Source: an uncultured Opitutia bacterium (lineage in GTDB: Bacteria > Verrucomicrobiota > Verrucomicrobiia > Opitutales > Opitutaceae). Taken from it: a DNA stretch of 64,000 bases. Positions within the stretch are counted from its first letter, which is position 1. The number at the start of each line of letters is the position of its first letter. The position numbers and the translations under genes were made by a program. Below are positions 48,904-59,524 of the stretch, piece by piece. The stretch lies in contig CAIQKV010000086.1 in assembly GCA_903872505.1 (NCBI GenBank), positions 38,270 through 102,269 of the forward strand. The letters run 5' to 3'. The notes under the pieces were generated by a model that was not told the origin of the DNA, made no database searches, and was given only the letters and a program-made list of their open reading frames with translations.

Positions 48904-50274
48904 GTGATCAACGTCAATCTCGACCTCGTCCGGAAGTACGACATCTCCGCCCCGCGCTACACCTCCTACCCCACGGCGGTGGAGTTCCGGGATTTCGCCA
49001 CGCCCGCGCCCCTGCTGGCCCATCTCGACCGGTCCAACCGGGACGCGACGCTGCCGCTCTCGCTCTATTTCCACCTGCCCTTCTGCGAGACACTCTGCTG
49101 GTTCTGCGGCTGCACCACGGTCATCACGCTCAACCACCAGTCGTCGGACACCTACCTTGATTACCTGGAGAAGGAAGTCGCGCTGCTCGCCCCGCGCGTC
49201 CACCGCGACCGCAAGGTGGTCCAGCTCCACTACGGCGGCGGCACGCCCACGTTTTTCCAGCCGCCCCAGCTGGCGCGGCTGGCGGCGCTCATCCGCCAGC
49301 ACTTCTCGTTTGCCCCCGAGGCCGAGCTGAGCGTCGAGGTCGATCCCCGCCGGCTGTCGCACGCCCAGGTCGTCGCCCTGCGCGAGAGCGGATTCAACCG
49401 CGCCTCGCTCGGCGTGCAGGATTTCAACCCGCAGGTGCAGGAGGCGGTCCACCGCATCCAGCCCCGCGCGATGACCGAGCAGGCCATCAACTGGCTCCGC
49501 GCCGAGGGATTCACTTCCCTCAACCTCGACCTGATCTACGGCCTCCCCTACCAGACGGTGGCGTCGTTCACCGACACGCTCGAGCAGGTGCTGGAGCTCA
49601 ACCCCGACCGGCTGGCCGTGTTCAGCTACGCCCACGTGCCGTGGATGAAGCCCGCCCAGAAGATCCTCGAGCGCGAGTCCGCCCTGCCCCCGCCCGAGAC
49701 CAAGCTGGCGATGCTCAAGCTCATCACCGAGACGCTGACCAGCCGCGGCTACGTCTACATCGGCATGGACCACTTCGCCAAGGCGACCGACGAGCTCGCC
49801 GTCGCGCAGGCGGCGCGGACGCTCCAGCGCAATTTCCAGGGCTACAGCACGCGCGCCGGCACGGAAATCCTCGCCTTCGGCATCTCGGCCATCTCCCAGA
49901 CGCCCCACAGCTACCGGCAGAACCACAAGACACTCGAGCCCTACTACGCCGCCCTCGACCGCGGCGAGGTGCCGGCGTTGCGCGGCCGCGAGCTCAGCGA
50001 GGAGGACGCCCGCCGGCGCGACATCATCATGCGCGTCATGTGCCATCTGCAGCTCGACTACGCGGCGCTCTCCCGCGAGTTCGGCTTTGATTTTGCCGCG
50101 CGCTACGCCACCGAGCTGGCGCGCCTGGCGCCGCTGGCGGCCGACGGGCTCGTGGAAATCTCCGCCGGGGGCGTCCGCGTGACCGAGCTGGGCCGGCTGT
50201 TCCTCCGCAACATCGCCGTCTGCTTCGACGCCTACTACGCGCCGGAGTCGAAACGGCACTCGCGCACCGTCTAG
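48904..50274 (+). CDS. hemN: Oxygen-independent coproporphyrinogen III dehydrogenase
   Basis: A 456-residue radical-SAM enzyme that oxidatively decarboxylates coproporphyrinogen III in anaerobic haem synthesis. The iron-sulfur cluster ligands are Cys61, Cys65 and Cys68 (with Cys70) in PFCETLCWFCGCTT, nearly identical in position to E. coli HemN. LDLIYGLPYQTVASFTDTL and DHFAKATDELAVAQ are further HemN hallmarks, and the C-terminal domain is present, which separates it from HemW. GTG start; hemY follows after 20 bases. Confidence 0.94.
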   Translation: MINVNLDLVRKYDISAPRYTSYPTAVEFRDFATPAPLLAHLDRSNRDATLPLSLYFHLPFCETLCWFCGCTTVITLNHQSSDTYLDYLEKEVALLAPRVHRDRKVVQLHYGGGTPTFFQPPQLARLAALIRQHFSFAPEAELSVEVDPRRLSHAQVVALRESGFNRASLGVQDFNPQVQEAVHRIQPRAMTEQAINWLRAEGFTSLNLDLIYGLPYQTVASFTDTLEQVLELNPDRLAVFSYAHVPWMKPAQKILERESALPPPETKLAMLKLITETLTSRGYVYIGMDHFAKATDELAVAQAARTLQRNFQGYSTRAGTEILAFGISAISQTPHSYRQNHKTLEPYYAALDRGEVPALRGRELSEEDARRRDIIMRVMCHLQLDYAALSREFGFDFAARYATELARLAPLAADGLVEISAGGVRVTELGRLFLRNIAVCFDAYYAPESKRHSRTV

Positions 50275-50294
50275 GCGGGGCGACGGACACCACC

Positions 50295-51665
50295 ATGCCG
50301 CCGTCCGCCGAGCAACTTCCCGTCGCCGTCATCGGCGGCGGCCTCACCGGCCTCACCGCGGCCTGGCAGCTGCGCCAGGCGGGCGTGCCCGTGGCCGTGT
50401 TCGAGGCGGCGCCCGGCCCCGGCGGCGTGATCGCCTCGACCCGGGACGGCGCTTGGCTGTGGGAAACCGGCCCGAACACCCTGCTCGAGGGTTCCGCCGA
50501 CATCGCGGCCTTCGTGGACGCGATCGGGCTCGGCGGCCGGCGGCTCTACGCGGCCGACTCGGCGAAGAACCGCTACGTCGTGCGCGGCGGAAAATTGATT
50601 GCGATGCCGACGTCGCCGCTGGGCTTCCTCCGCACGAAGATGTTTTCCTGGAAGGCCAAGCTCGGGCTCGCCGGCGAACCCTGGCGCCCCCGCTCGCCCG
50701 CCGACGCCGAGGAGAGCGTGGCGGACTTCGTGGTGCGCCGGCTGGGGCAGGAATTCCTGGACTACGCGGTGAACCCGTTTGTCGGCGGCGTCTATGCGGG
50801 CGACCCGCGGCGGCTGTCCGTGCGCCACGGCTTCCCGAAGCTCTTTGCGCTGGAGCAGGAGCACGGCTCGCTCCTGCGCGGCGCGCTCAAGCGGCGCAAC
50901 ACCAGCGGCGGACCCAAGGGCCGCATCTTTTCCTTTCCCGAGGGTTTGGCGGAACTGCCGCGCGCGCTTGCCGCATCGCTTGGCAATGCCGTGCAGTTCG
51001 GCGCGCGGGTGCAGGTGATCCGCCCGGCTGCGGGCCACTGGGAAGTCACCTGCGAGACCGGCGGCTCGACCCGCACCGGGTCGTTTTCCGCCGTGCTCTG
51101 CGCGCTGCCCGCCGACGCGCTGGCGGCGCTGCGCTTCGAGGGCCTGCCCGCCGCGGCGCGGCTCGCGGAGCTGCGGGAGATCGAGCAGCCGCCGGTGGTC
51201 TCGATCTTCTCCGGCTACCGGCGCGAGGACGTCGCCCATCCGCTCGACGGCTTCGGGCTGCTCATGCCCGAGGTGGAGCGCCGCCGCATCCTCGGCACGC
51301 TATTCTCCAGTTCGCTGTTTCCCGGCCGGGCGCCCGCGGGCCATGTCGCGCTTTCGACGTTCGTCGGCGGGGTGCGCGCACCCGAGCTGACGCAGCTCGA
51401 CGACGCCGGCCTGCGGAACCTGGTGCGCGAGGAACTCGGCGACCTGCTCGGCGTGCGTGGCGAGCCGGTGTACTGGCACGTGCAGCGCTGGGCGCACGCC
51501 ATTCCCCAGTACACGCTCGGCTACGGGCGCTTCAAAGCCCTCTTCGCCGCGGTGGAGGCGGCCGCGCCGGGGCTCCACTTCGGCGGCAACGCCCGCGACG
51601 GCATCTCGCTCGCCAACTGCATCGCGTCGGGCCGGCGGCTCGCGGCGGCGGTCACGAGCGCGTAG
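50295..51665 (+). CDS. hemY: Protoporphyrinogen oxidase (HemY type)
   Basis: A 456-residue flavoprotein oxidising protoporphyrinogen IX or, in some lineages, coproporphyrinogen III. The FAD motif is VAVIGGGLTGLTAAWQL at 10-26, then the family's GGVIASTRDGAWLWETGPNT. The C-terminal FAD-binding part reads APGLHFGGNARDGISLANCI. Its stop codon (51663-51665) lies inside the left arm of a palindromic repeat, so the last codon or two may be set by that repeat. It is operonic with hemN. Confidence 0.92.
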   Translation: MPPSAEQLPVAVIGGGLTGLTAAWQLRQAGVPVAVFEAAPGPGGVIASTRDGAWLWETGPNTLLEGSADIAAFVDAIGLGGRRLYAADSAKNRYVVRGGKLIAMPTSPLGFLRTKMFSWKAKLGLAGEPWRPRSPADAEESVADFVVRRLGQEFLDYAVNPFVGGVYAGDPRRLSVRHGFPKLFALEQEHGSLLRGALKRRNTSGGPKGRIFSFPEGLAELPRALAASLGNAVQFGARVQVIRPAAGHWEVTCETGGSTRTGSFSAVLCALPADALAALRFEGLPAAARLAELREIEQPPVVSIFSGYRREDVAHPLDGFGLLMPEVERRRILGTLFSSSLFPGRAPAGHVALSTFVGGVRAPELTQLDDAGLRNLVREELGDLLGVRGEPVYWHVQRWAHAIPQYTLGYGRFKALFAAVEAAAPGLHFGGNARDGISLANCIASGRRLAAAVTSA

Positions 51666-51717
51666 CTACGAGCGTGAGCGAGTGGCGATCTGACCACTCG
51701 CTCACGCTCGTAGCCAC
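51662..51717. repeat. Dispersed palindromic element, family I, copy 2
   Basis: Arms at 51662-51685 and 51694-51717 pair at 23 of 24 positions over an 8-base loop. The left arm matches copy 1 (28912-28935) exactly over 24 bases. The element begins inside the last codon of hemY and provides its TAG. It may form a stem at the 3' end of the hemY message. Confidence 0.8.
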
Positions 51718-51743
51718 AATTTGGAGTGTGGACCGACAAAAAT

Positions 51744-51764
51744 GGCGGGGTCAGCGACCCCGCC
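51744..51764. terminator. Hairpin between convergent hemY and ccsA
   Basis: GGCGGGGTC at 51744-51752 pairs perfectly with GACCCCGCC at 51756-51764 over AGC. CCTACAAT follows rather than a U run. Its GGGTC/GACCC arms resemble family IV elements. It is probably a repeat element that also separates the convergent transcripts. Confidence 0.45.
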
Positions 51765-51793
51765 CTACAATATCGCCCGGCTGATGTGGATGG

Positions 51794-53644
<1,851 letters not shown>

Positions 53645-53669
53645 GTTGGTCCTTGGGCGGGGGGCGGGA

Positions 53670-54830
53670 TCACACGGCCGCGGGGCGGCGCTTGGCGATG
53701 AAGCCGGTGAGGTGGATGCCGAACTGGATCAGGAGCCCGAGCGTCATGATGATGCAGGCGACGTAGGGAATCAGCCAGCTGGGGTTGCGCACGACCTGGA
53801 GCACCGTCGTCTGGTCGTTGTTCTCAAACCCCGCCTGGTAGAAGGTCAGGCCGGCGTAGCGCAGCGGGTTGTTCATGTAGATGAGCACCTCGCGGTCGTC
53901 GCGGCCGTCCGGCGTGGTCAGGCGGATGCGGCTGGAGAAGTTCTTCGGGATCTCCGTGCCGGCATAGCGGTCGTGGCTGAACTTCAGCAGCGTGAGCGCA
54001 TACGGCTGGTAGTGCCGGGCGAACCGCAGGGCGATCTTCCAGTCGCGGCCGGCGACAGAGAAGCGCTGCGTCTCATCGAGCCACGGCGAGACCAGCCAGG
54101 TGCCGAGCGTGCCGTCCGGCCCCACCAGCTCGACGTAGGCGCTGGGGATGTTGCGCTCCTCCTGCTTGTAGGTGAGCGGCTGCAGCGTCGCGAGGACGCG
54201 GGGGCCGATGCCCTGCGTGGCCGGCGCCGCCGGGTCCGCCGGCTGCATCGGGCCGCGCAGCTGCAGGCTGGAGTTGGGAAAATAGGTCTTCACCACCACG
54301 CGGAACGGCAGCTTGGGATGCTGCACCGTCTCCAGCCGCGCGAGCGGCTTTTCGGGGATCGCGACCACCTCGTCGAACTTGGGGTTGGTCGTGTCGGTCA
54401 GCACCAGCTCGACGTTGCGGTAGCTTTCCGAGAAATTCTTCGTCTGCCCCTGGTCGAGCCGCAGCTGGTACTCGTCCTGCCAGAGCCCGGTGAGGAGCTG
54501 GCCGATGATCAGGAGGATGAGGCCGGCGTGGGCGAGCCAGATGCCGACCTTCCGCCAGGTGAACTTGAAGCGGTAGAAATGCGCCGCGAGCAGGTTGACC
54601 AGCAGGAGCCCGCCGATGGTGAAGCCGCCCGGGAAGATCGCGAGCGAGACGTTGCCGACCTTCATGTACACCACGAAGGTGTAGAAGTATTTCTCCTGCA
54701 CCGCCCAGATGCCGAGGTTCACCTGGTCCAGCGTCGCCGCCAGGATCAGGAGGATCGAAAACACCAGGAGCACGACGGTGAGCTTGAGCGACACGAGCAG
54801 GTCGCGGAGATCGCGGAGGATGGTAGGCAT
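53670..54830 (-). CDS. resB: Cytochrome c biogenesis protein ResB/CcsB
   Basis: A 386-residue ResB-type protein, partner of CcsA in System II cytochrome c maturation. It opens LRDLLVSLKLTVVLLVFSIL, a classic family start, with three N-terminal membrane helices, then a large periplasmic domain, and a final C-terminal helix near 350-370 (YVACIIMTLGLLIQFGIHL). The segment YMNNPLRYAGLTFYQAGFE is the best-conserved mark. It lies between the lipoprotein gene and ccsA with very short spacers. Confidence 0.93.
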   Translation of the reverse strand: MPTILRDLRDLLVSLKLTVVLLVFSILLILAATLDQVNLGIWAVQEKYFYTFVVYMKVGNVSLAIFPGGFTIGGLLLVNLLAAHFYRFKFTWRKVGIWLAHAGLILLIIGQLLTGLWQDEYQLRLDQGQTKNFSESYRNVELVLTDTTNPKFDEVVAIPEKPLARLETVQHPKLPFRVVVKTYFPNSSLQLRGPMQPADPAAPATQGIGPRVLATLQPLTYKQEERNIPSAYVELVGPDGTLGTWLVSPWLDETQRFSVAGRDWKIALRFARHYQPYALTLLKFSHDRYAGTEIPKNFSSRIRLTTPDGRDDREVLIYMNNPLRYAGLTFYQAGFENNDQTTVLQVVRNPSWLIPYVACIIMTLGLLIQFGIHLTGFIAKRRPAAV

Positions 54831-54836
54831 GGCGGG

Positions 54837-55946
54837 TCAGGGGGCCGAGAGGGTTTGCACAAAGGCGAGGAAGGCGGGCTTCTCCTTCGCCACCAGGTCC
54901 ACGGGACCGGTCAGCTTGAAGAACCAAGTCGCGCCGTCGTGGGGCACGATGGCGCCGAGCAGGCGCACCGGCTTGTCCGCCGGGCCGCCCGAAAAATCCA
55001 CGAGGGCCACGCTCAACCCGTGGGGCGAGAGCCGCGTCACCGCGCCCGCGAGGTCCGCCGCGGCGAGGGGCGGCAGCTGCAGCTGGCCGCGCCAGCGGTT
55101 GACGTTGGCGAGCTCTCCGCCGACGTCGCCGGGGAAGGCCGTGATCGAGAGGTCGCCGGCGGCGCCGTTTTCGCCGGGCACGGCATACGTCGCCTTGCGC
55201 ATCGCGACGGCCGGCCGGCTCTGCCAGTGGGCCGGGGCGGTCCAGTTCAGGCCCGGGCCCTCGGCCTTATTCACGGTGGTGTTGGCCATGTCGGCGGGCG
55301 CGGGCCCGGCCGGCAGGGCGGGAGCGGCGGCCGCCGGGGCGGTCGCCGCTCCCTGGAGGGTCTGGAGGAAGGCGAGATAAGCGGGCTTTTCCTTCGCGAC
55401 CACGGCATCGGGCCCGAGGAGCTTGAAGAACCAGGTGGAACCGCCGACGGGAACCATCGCGCCGAGCATCCGCTGCGGCTTGTCGGGCGTCCCGCCCAGG
55501 ATGTCGACGACCGCAATCTGCAGCCCGCCGGCCTCGAGGCGCGTGAGGGCGCCCGCCAGCTCGGTCTCGCCAATCGGCGCCACCGCCAGCTGGCCGCGCC
55601 AGCGGTTGACGTTGGCGAGTTCCCCGCCGACGTCGCCCGGGAAGGCGGTGACGGCCAGTTCGGCCCCATCAGCGACGACAAAGGTGGCCTTGCGCATGCC
55701 GGAAGCCGGCTTGCTCTGCCACTGGGCCGGAGCGGTCCAGGTCAGCCCGGGGCCGTCCGCCTTGGCGACAGCCATGCCGGACATGCCACCGGCTCCAGGT
55801 ACGCCCGCATGCGGATCCGCCGCGGAAGCCGGCGCGACAACGGGCGCGTCATTTTCCTTGGGAATCTGGTAGACGGCGATTTTGGAGTCGCGGCAGGAAG
55901 CGAGCAGTAGCGGCAGCGCAAGGAGGAAAAAAGGGGAGTGACGCAT
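54837..55946 (-). CDS. Lipoprotein with an internally duplicated domain
   Basis: A 369-residue protein with a lipoprotein signal ending LLLASC, so Cys18 is the likely lipid anchor. Two copies of one domain follow, near 65-205 and 230-369. Both contain FPGDVGGELANVNRWRGQL, an identical 19-residue block, and both open WTAPAxWQSxPAxxMRKATx and end with WFFKL and EKPAxLAFxQTL. Ala/Pro-rich linkers separate them. No family with a known function comes to mind. It is the first gene of the resB-ccsA operon, 6 bases before resB, so a role in cytochrome c assembly or haem/apocytochrome handling is suggested but not shown. Confidence 0.78.
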   Translation of the reverse strand: MRHSPFFLLALPLLLASCRDSKIAVYQIPKENDAPVVAPASAADPHAGVPGAGGMSGMAVAKADGPGLTWTAPAQWQSKPASGMRKATFVVADGAELAVTAFPGDVGGELANVNRWRGQLAVAPIGETELAGALTRLEAGGLQIAVVDILGGTPDKPQRMLGAMVPVGGSTWFFKLLGPDAVVAKEKPAYLAFLQTLQGAATAPAAAAPALPAGPAPADMANTTVNKAEGPGLNWTAPAHWQSRPAVAMRKATYAVPGENGAAGDLSITAFPGDVGGELANVNRWRGQLQLPPLAAADLAGAVTRLSPHGLSVALVDFSGGPADKPVRLLGAIVPHDGATWFFKLTGPVDLVAKEKPAFLAFVQTLSAP

Positions 55947-56154
55947 GGAAAAGAGTGGTAAGGAGAAATGAAATCGTGGCAACCCGCCAGACTGCAATGC
56001 GGGAGGAAAAAACCGCACTGACCCCGCCATGATGCCCGAACCCGGGAAGGGAGACTGCGCAGATCTTGCGCACCATTGCTCTTTCCTTGTGAGAACGGTC
56101 CGGACGCTCGTAAACAGCTGGCAGCCGCCGGTTTTATAGCTTAGTTTTCCCGCC

Positions 56155-57222
56155 ATGGCCTCCCCGCCCACCCCGCCGCCGACCGGCCTCAGTTGTCCGG
56201 TACCGCTCCCCCACCGGACGGAAATCACGGTCGGGCACGGTGGCGGCGGGCGGCTGACGCAGGAGCTGATCGACCGGGTGTTCCGGCCGGCCTTCGCCAA
56301 TCCCGCCCTCGAGGCCCAGCATGATGGCGCCTTGCTGCGGTTGCCGGATGGCACGCGCCTTGCCTTCACCACCGACGCGCACGTGGTCAGCCCGTTGTTT
56401 TTTCCGGGGAGTGACATCGGCAAGATCGCCGTCAACGGCACCGTGAACGACCTCGCGATGTGCGGGGCGCGGCCGCTGTGGCTGAGCGCCGGCTTCATCC
56501 TCGAGGAAGGTTTTCCGATCGCGACCCTGGAAAAGATCACCGCCTCCATGAAGGAGGCCGCCGCCGCCGCCGGCGTGAGCATCGTCACCGGCGACACCAA
56601 GGTCGTGGAACGCGGCAAGGGCGACGGGCTCTACGTCACCACCGCCGGCGTCGGCGTGATTGAGACCGCGCTGACTGTGGCGCCGTCGAGCATCCGCGCC
56701 GGCGACGCCGTGATCCTCAGCGGTGACCTCGGCCGGCATGGCATGGCCATCATGGCCACGCGCGCCGGGTTGGAGTTTGAAAGCGCGATCGAGAGCGACT
56801 GCGCGCCGCTGACGGCCCCGGTGCAGGCGCTGCTGTCGGCGGGGCTCGAGATCCACTGCCTGCGCGACCTGACCCGCGGCGGGCTGGCCACTTCGCTGGT
56901 CGAGCTGGCGGAATCCGCCAAACTGGCCATCGCGATCGATGCGGCGAAAATTCCCGTGACCGAACTGGTGCGCGGCGCGTGCGAAATCCTCGGCCTCGAC
57001 CCGCTCTACGTGGCCAACGAGGGGCGGTTCGTGTGCCTCGTGCCCGAGGCGCAGGCGGCCCGGGCGCTGGCCATCATCGAAAAAACCGCGCCCGGCGGGC
57101 CCCCGGTTGTGATCGGCAAGGTGACCGCGGGGCCGGCGGGACAGGTGACGCAGCGCAGCATCATTGGCGCGGAGCGGATCGTGGACCGGCTCAGCGGCGA
57201 GCAGCTGCCGCGGATCTGCTAG
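56155..57222 (+). CDS. hypE: Hydrogenase maturation factor HypE
   Basis: A 355-residue AIR-synthase-fold enzyme that dehydrates the carbamoyl group on its C-terminal Cys to give the cyanide ligand of [NiFe]-hydrogenase. The invariant C-terminus is present, ending [39 protein letters not shown] and [16 protein letters not shown] are diagnostic. It is on the opposite strand to the other hyp genes and convergent with cbiO, so it is controlled separately. Confidence 0.95.
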   Translation: MASPPTPPPTGLSCPVPLPHRTEITVGHGGGGRLTQELIDRVFRPAFANPALEAQHDGALLRLPDGTRLAFTTDAHVVSPLFFPGSDIGKIAVNGTVNDLAMCGARPLWLSAGFILEEGFPIATLEKITASMKEAAAAAGVSIVTGDTKVVERGKGDGLYVTTAGVGVIETALTVAPSSIRAGDAVILSGDLGRHGMAIMATRAGLEFESAIESDCAPLTAPVQALLSAGLEIHCLRDLTRGGLATSLVELAESAKLAIAIDAAKIPVTELVRGACEILGLDPLYVANEGRFVCLVPEAQAARALAIIEKTAPGGPPVVIGKVTAGPAGQVTQRSIIGAERIVDRLSGEQLPRIC

Positions 57223-57238
57223 CCTCGGCGCCGCGGGA

Positions 57239-58003
57239 TCAGTCCTTCGCCGGGTGCGGGTGCCGGTGCTGCAGGATGTGCGGGCGCTCCAGCCCGTGCG
57301 CGAGCATCAGCGCCTCGTCGGCGAGCAATTCCGTCGTGGGCCCGTCGGCGATGATGCGGCCGCCATCGAGGATGATCGAGCGCGGGCAAAGCTCGACCAC
57401 GAGTTCCAGATCGTGCGTCGCGATGAGCTTGGTCGCGGCGATCCCGCGCAGGAGCGCGATGAGCTCCCGGCGGCCCCGCGGGTCGAGCCCGCTGGTCGGC
57501 TCGTCGAGCACGAGGATGGACGGGGCGCAGGCGAGCACGCCCGCGAGGCAGGCGCGGCGTTTTTCGCCGTTGCTGAGGTGATGGGGCGGACGGTGGCTCA
57601 GGTGGACGAGGCCGACCTGCTCGAGGGCCGACTGCACGCGGGCGGCCGCCGCGGCGGCGCCGAGCCCGAGCTGCTGCGGGCCGAAGCCGACGTCCTCCCG
57701 CACCGTGGCGCAGAACAGCTGGTCGTCCGGATCCTGGAACATCAGCCCCAGCTGGCGGCGGACCGCCGCGACGTTGGCGCTGGTGATGGGCTCACCGTGC
57801 ACGGCCACCGCCCCGCCCGTGCCGGGCAGGCGTTCGGGCAGGATGCCGTTGAGGTGGCGCAGCAGCGTGGATTTGCCCGAGCCGTTGGGGCCGAGCAGGC
57901 CGACGCACTCGCCGGGCGCGACGCTCAGCGTGATGCCATGGAGCGCCACCGTGCCGTCGGGATAGGCGTAGCCGAGGTCCTGGATGGCGAGGGCCGGGAT
58001 CAT
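57239..58003 (-). CDS. cbiO: Cobalt/nickel ECF transporter ATPase
   Basis: A 254-residue ABC ATPase energising metal uptake. The Walker A motif is GPNGSGKST, the signature is HLSNGEKRRACLAG, and Walker B is ILVLDEPTSGLD; the Q-loop is MFQDPDDQLF. It overlaps cbiQ by 4 bases and is last in a cbiM-cbiQ-cbiO set. Hydrogenase maturation genes around it make nickel the probable substrate, so the product can be read as NikO. Confidence 0.93.
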   Translation of the reverse strand: MIPALAIQDLGYAYPDGTVALHGITLSVAPGECVGLLGPNGSGKSTLLRHLNGILPERLPGTGGAVAVHGEPITSANVAAVRRQLGLMFQDPDDQLFCATVREDVGFGPQQLGLGAAAAAARVQSALEQVGLVHLSHRPPHHLSNGEKRRACLAGVLACAPSILVLDEPTSGLDPRGRRELIALLRGIAATKLIATHDLELVVELCPRSIILDGGRIIADGPTTELLADEALMLAHGLERPHILQHRHPHPAKD

Positions 58004-58608
58004 CGCCAGCCCCTCGCGCACATGGCGTCGTAGACGTGCTCGGCGCGCTCGGAGGCCCGCACGAACAGCTGCCCGACCACGGTGGCCGCCGTCCGCCACG
58101 CGAACCAGCGGCCGCGCGTGAACGTGCGGCTGGCCCGCGCGCGGCCCATCCGCTCGGTCTCGTCGGCGAGCACAAAAAGGTAGCGTTGCATCAGGGCGAT
58201 GGTGGTGACGAGCAGCGCGGGCACGCGCGCCCGCCGGAGCACGGCGAGCATTTCGCCAAACGGCGTGGTCTGGGCGAGCAGAATCACGGTGGCGAGGCAG
58301 AGGCCGCTGCGCAGCGCGGTAATTTTCCAGTCGAGGGTGCCGCCGGGGTGCCACGCCGCCGCCAGCGCCACGCCCGCCACGAAGGGCGAGAGGGCCAGCA
58401 GCCGCAGCAGCACCGGGCCCGGGGGAATTTTCCCCAGCACCATCACCGCCACCAGCACCAGCGTCACCACCTCAAACCACGCCACCCAGCCCGCCGGGAC
58501 CAGCGCCGTGCCGAAGACCAGTCCGAGCGCGACGGCCATTTTCGCCCCCGCGGGCCAGCGGAGCAACCGGCCGCTCTGCGCCGGCGAGGGAAAAAAGATG
58601 GCCGTCAT
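58000..58608 (-). CDS. cbiQ: Cobalt/nickel ECF transporter T component
   Basis: A 202-residue membrane protein of the CbiQ/EcfT type with about five helices. It couples the ATPase to the substrate-binding subunit through cytoplasmic loops such as MGRARASRTFTRGRWFAWRT and the C-terminal AMCARGW. FVLADETERM matches the conserved family region. The protein is shorter than the typical 230-260 residues. It overlaps cbiO by 4 bases and cbiM by 4 bases, so the three are co-translated. Confidence 0.9.
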   Translation of the reverse strand: MTAIFFPSPAQSGRLLRWPAGAKMAVALGLVFGTALVPAGWVAWFEVVTLVLVAVMVLGKIPPGPVLLRLLALSPFVAGVALAAAWHPGGTLDWKITALRSGLCLATVILLAQTTPFGEMLAVLRRARVPALLVTTIALMQRYLFVLADETERMGRARASRTFTRGRWFAWRTAATVVGQLFVRASERAEHVYDAMCARGWR

Positions 58609-59510
58609 GCGGAGTCGGCGGCGCCTGCCGGCGGTTTTTGCACGACCAGCCGGCTGAACCCGATCGCCAGGCCGAACGCGACCAGCGCGCCCACCGCCCC
58701 GGCTGGCGCCGGCAGCAGCACACCCACGGCCTGATGTCCAAAGCCCAGCCGCGCGGCGACGGCGTCGAGCCCATCGGGCCACGGACAGGCGAAGGGCGCG
58801 ACAAACAGCGCGATCCCGAGGGTCGCCAGCAGGCCGAGCACCACGAACTCGCGCAGCCGGGCCGGCCGGTCCGCCGGGACGCCGGACTCCGGCAGGAGAT
58901 CGGGCCGGGTGCGGGCGATGGCCACGTACACCAGCGCATTGACGATCCCCTCGCCCAGCCCGATGAACGCATGCACGCCAGCCATCGCGGGAAAGCCCGC
59001 GGACCACGCGACCGTGCCGGACCAGGCCAGCTGCCCGGCGCAGGCCGTGGCCGCCAGCACCGTCGAGCACCAGCCGGCGAAGGCGAGCGCGGCCACCCGG
59101 CCCCGCAGGCCCGGCAGCAGGCGGGACACCGTCGCATAGACGGCATAGCCGCTCAGCGTCGTCACGAGCCCCAGGTTGAAAATATTGGCGCCGAGCGCCG
59201 TCACACCCCCGTCGGCAAACAGGAAGCATTGCACGATCAGCACAGTCGCCACCACGACCACCGCGGCGGCGGGACCCAGCAGCGCCGCGACCAGCGCGCC
59301 GCCCAGCAGGTGGCCGGACGTGCCGCCCGCCACCGGGAAATTGACCATCTGCGCGGCGAACAGGAACGCGGCGGCCAGCCCGAGGAGCGGCACCCGCCGC
59401 GGTGGCAGCTCCCGCCGGACCTCGCGCAGCGCAAAGCCGAGGCCCGCGACGGAGAGCGCCCCCGTGGCGAGGGCGGTCTTGGCATCGAGGAAGCCGTCGG
59501 GAATGTGCAT
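58605..59510 (-). CDS. cbiM: Nickel/cobalt ECF substrate-binding component with C-terminal PDGLE-like domain
   Basis: A 301-residue CbiM/NikM protein. MHIPDGFLD supplies the metal-binding N-terminus that folds back into the membrane. About seven helices follow with NFPVAGGTSGHLLGGALV, and the C-terminal part from about 225 contains PWPDGLDAVAARLGFGHQ, which resembles the PDGLE/CbiN-like extension seen as NikMN fusions. It lies 14 bases after hypD on the same strand and forms one transcript with it, so nickel is the likely ligand. Confidence 0.9.
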   Translation of the reverse strand: MHIPDGFLDAKTALATGALSVAGLGFALREVRRELPPRRVPLLGLAAAFLFAAQMVNFPVAGGTSGHLLGGALVAALLGPAAAVVVVATVLIVQCFLFADGGVTALGANIFNLGLVTTLSGYAVYATVSRLLPGLRGRVAALAFAGWCSTVLAATACAGQLAWSGTVAWSAGFPAMAGVHAFIGLGEGIVNALVYVAIARTRPDLLPESGVPADRPARLREFVVLGLLATLGIALFVAPFACPWPDGLDAVAARLGFGHQAVGVLLPAPAGAVGALVAFGLAIGFSRLVVQKPPAGAADSA

Positions 59511-59524
59511 GGAAAATTTCCGGT

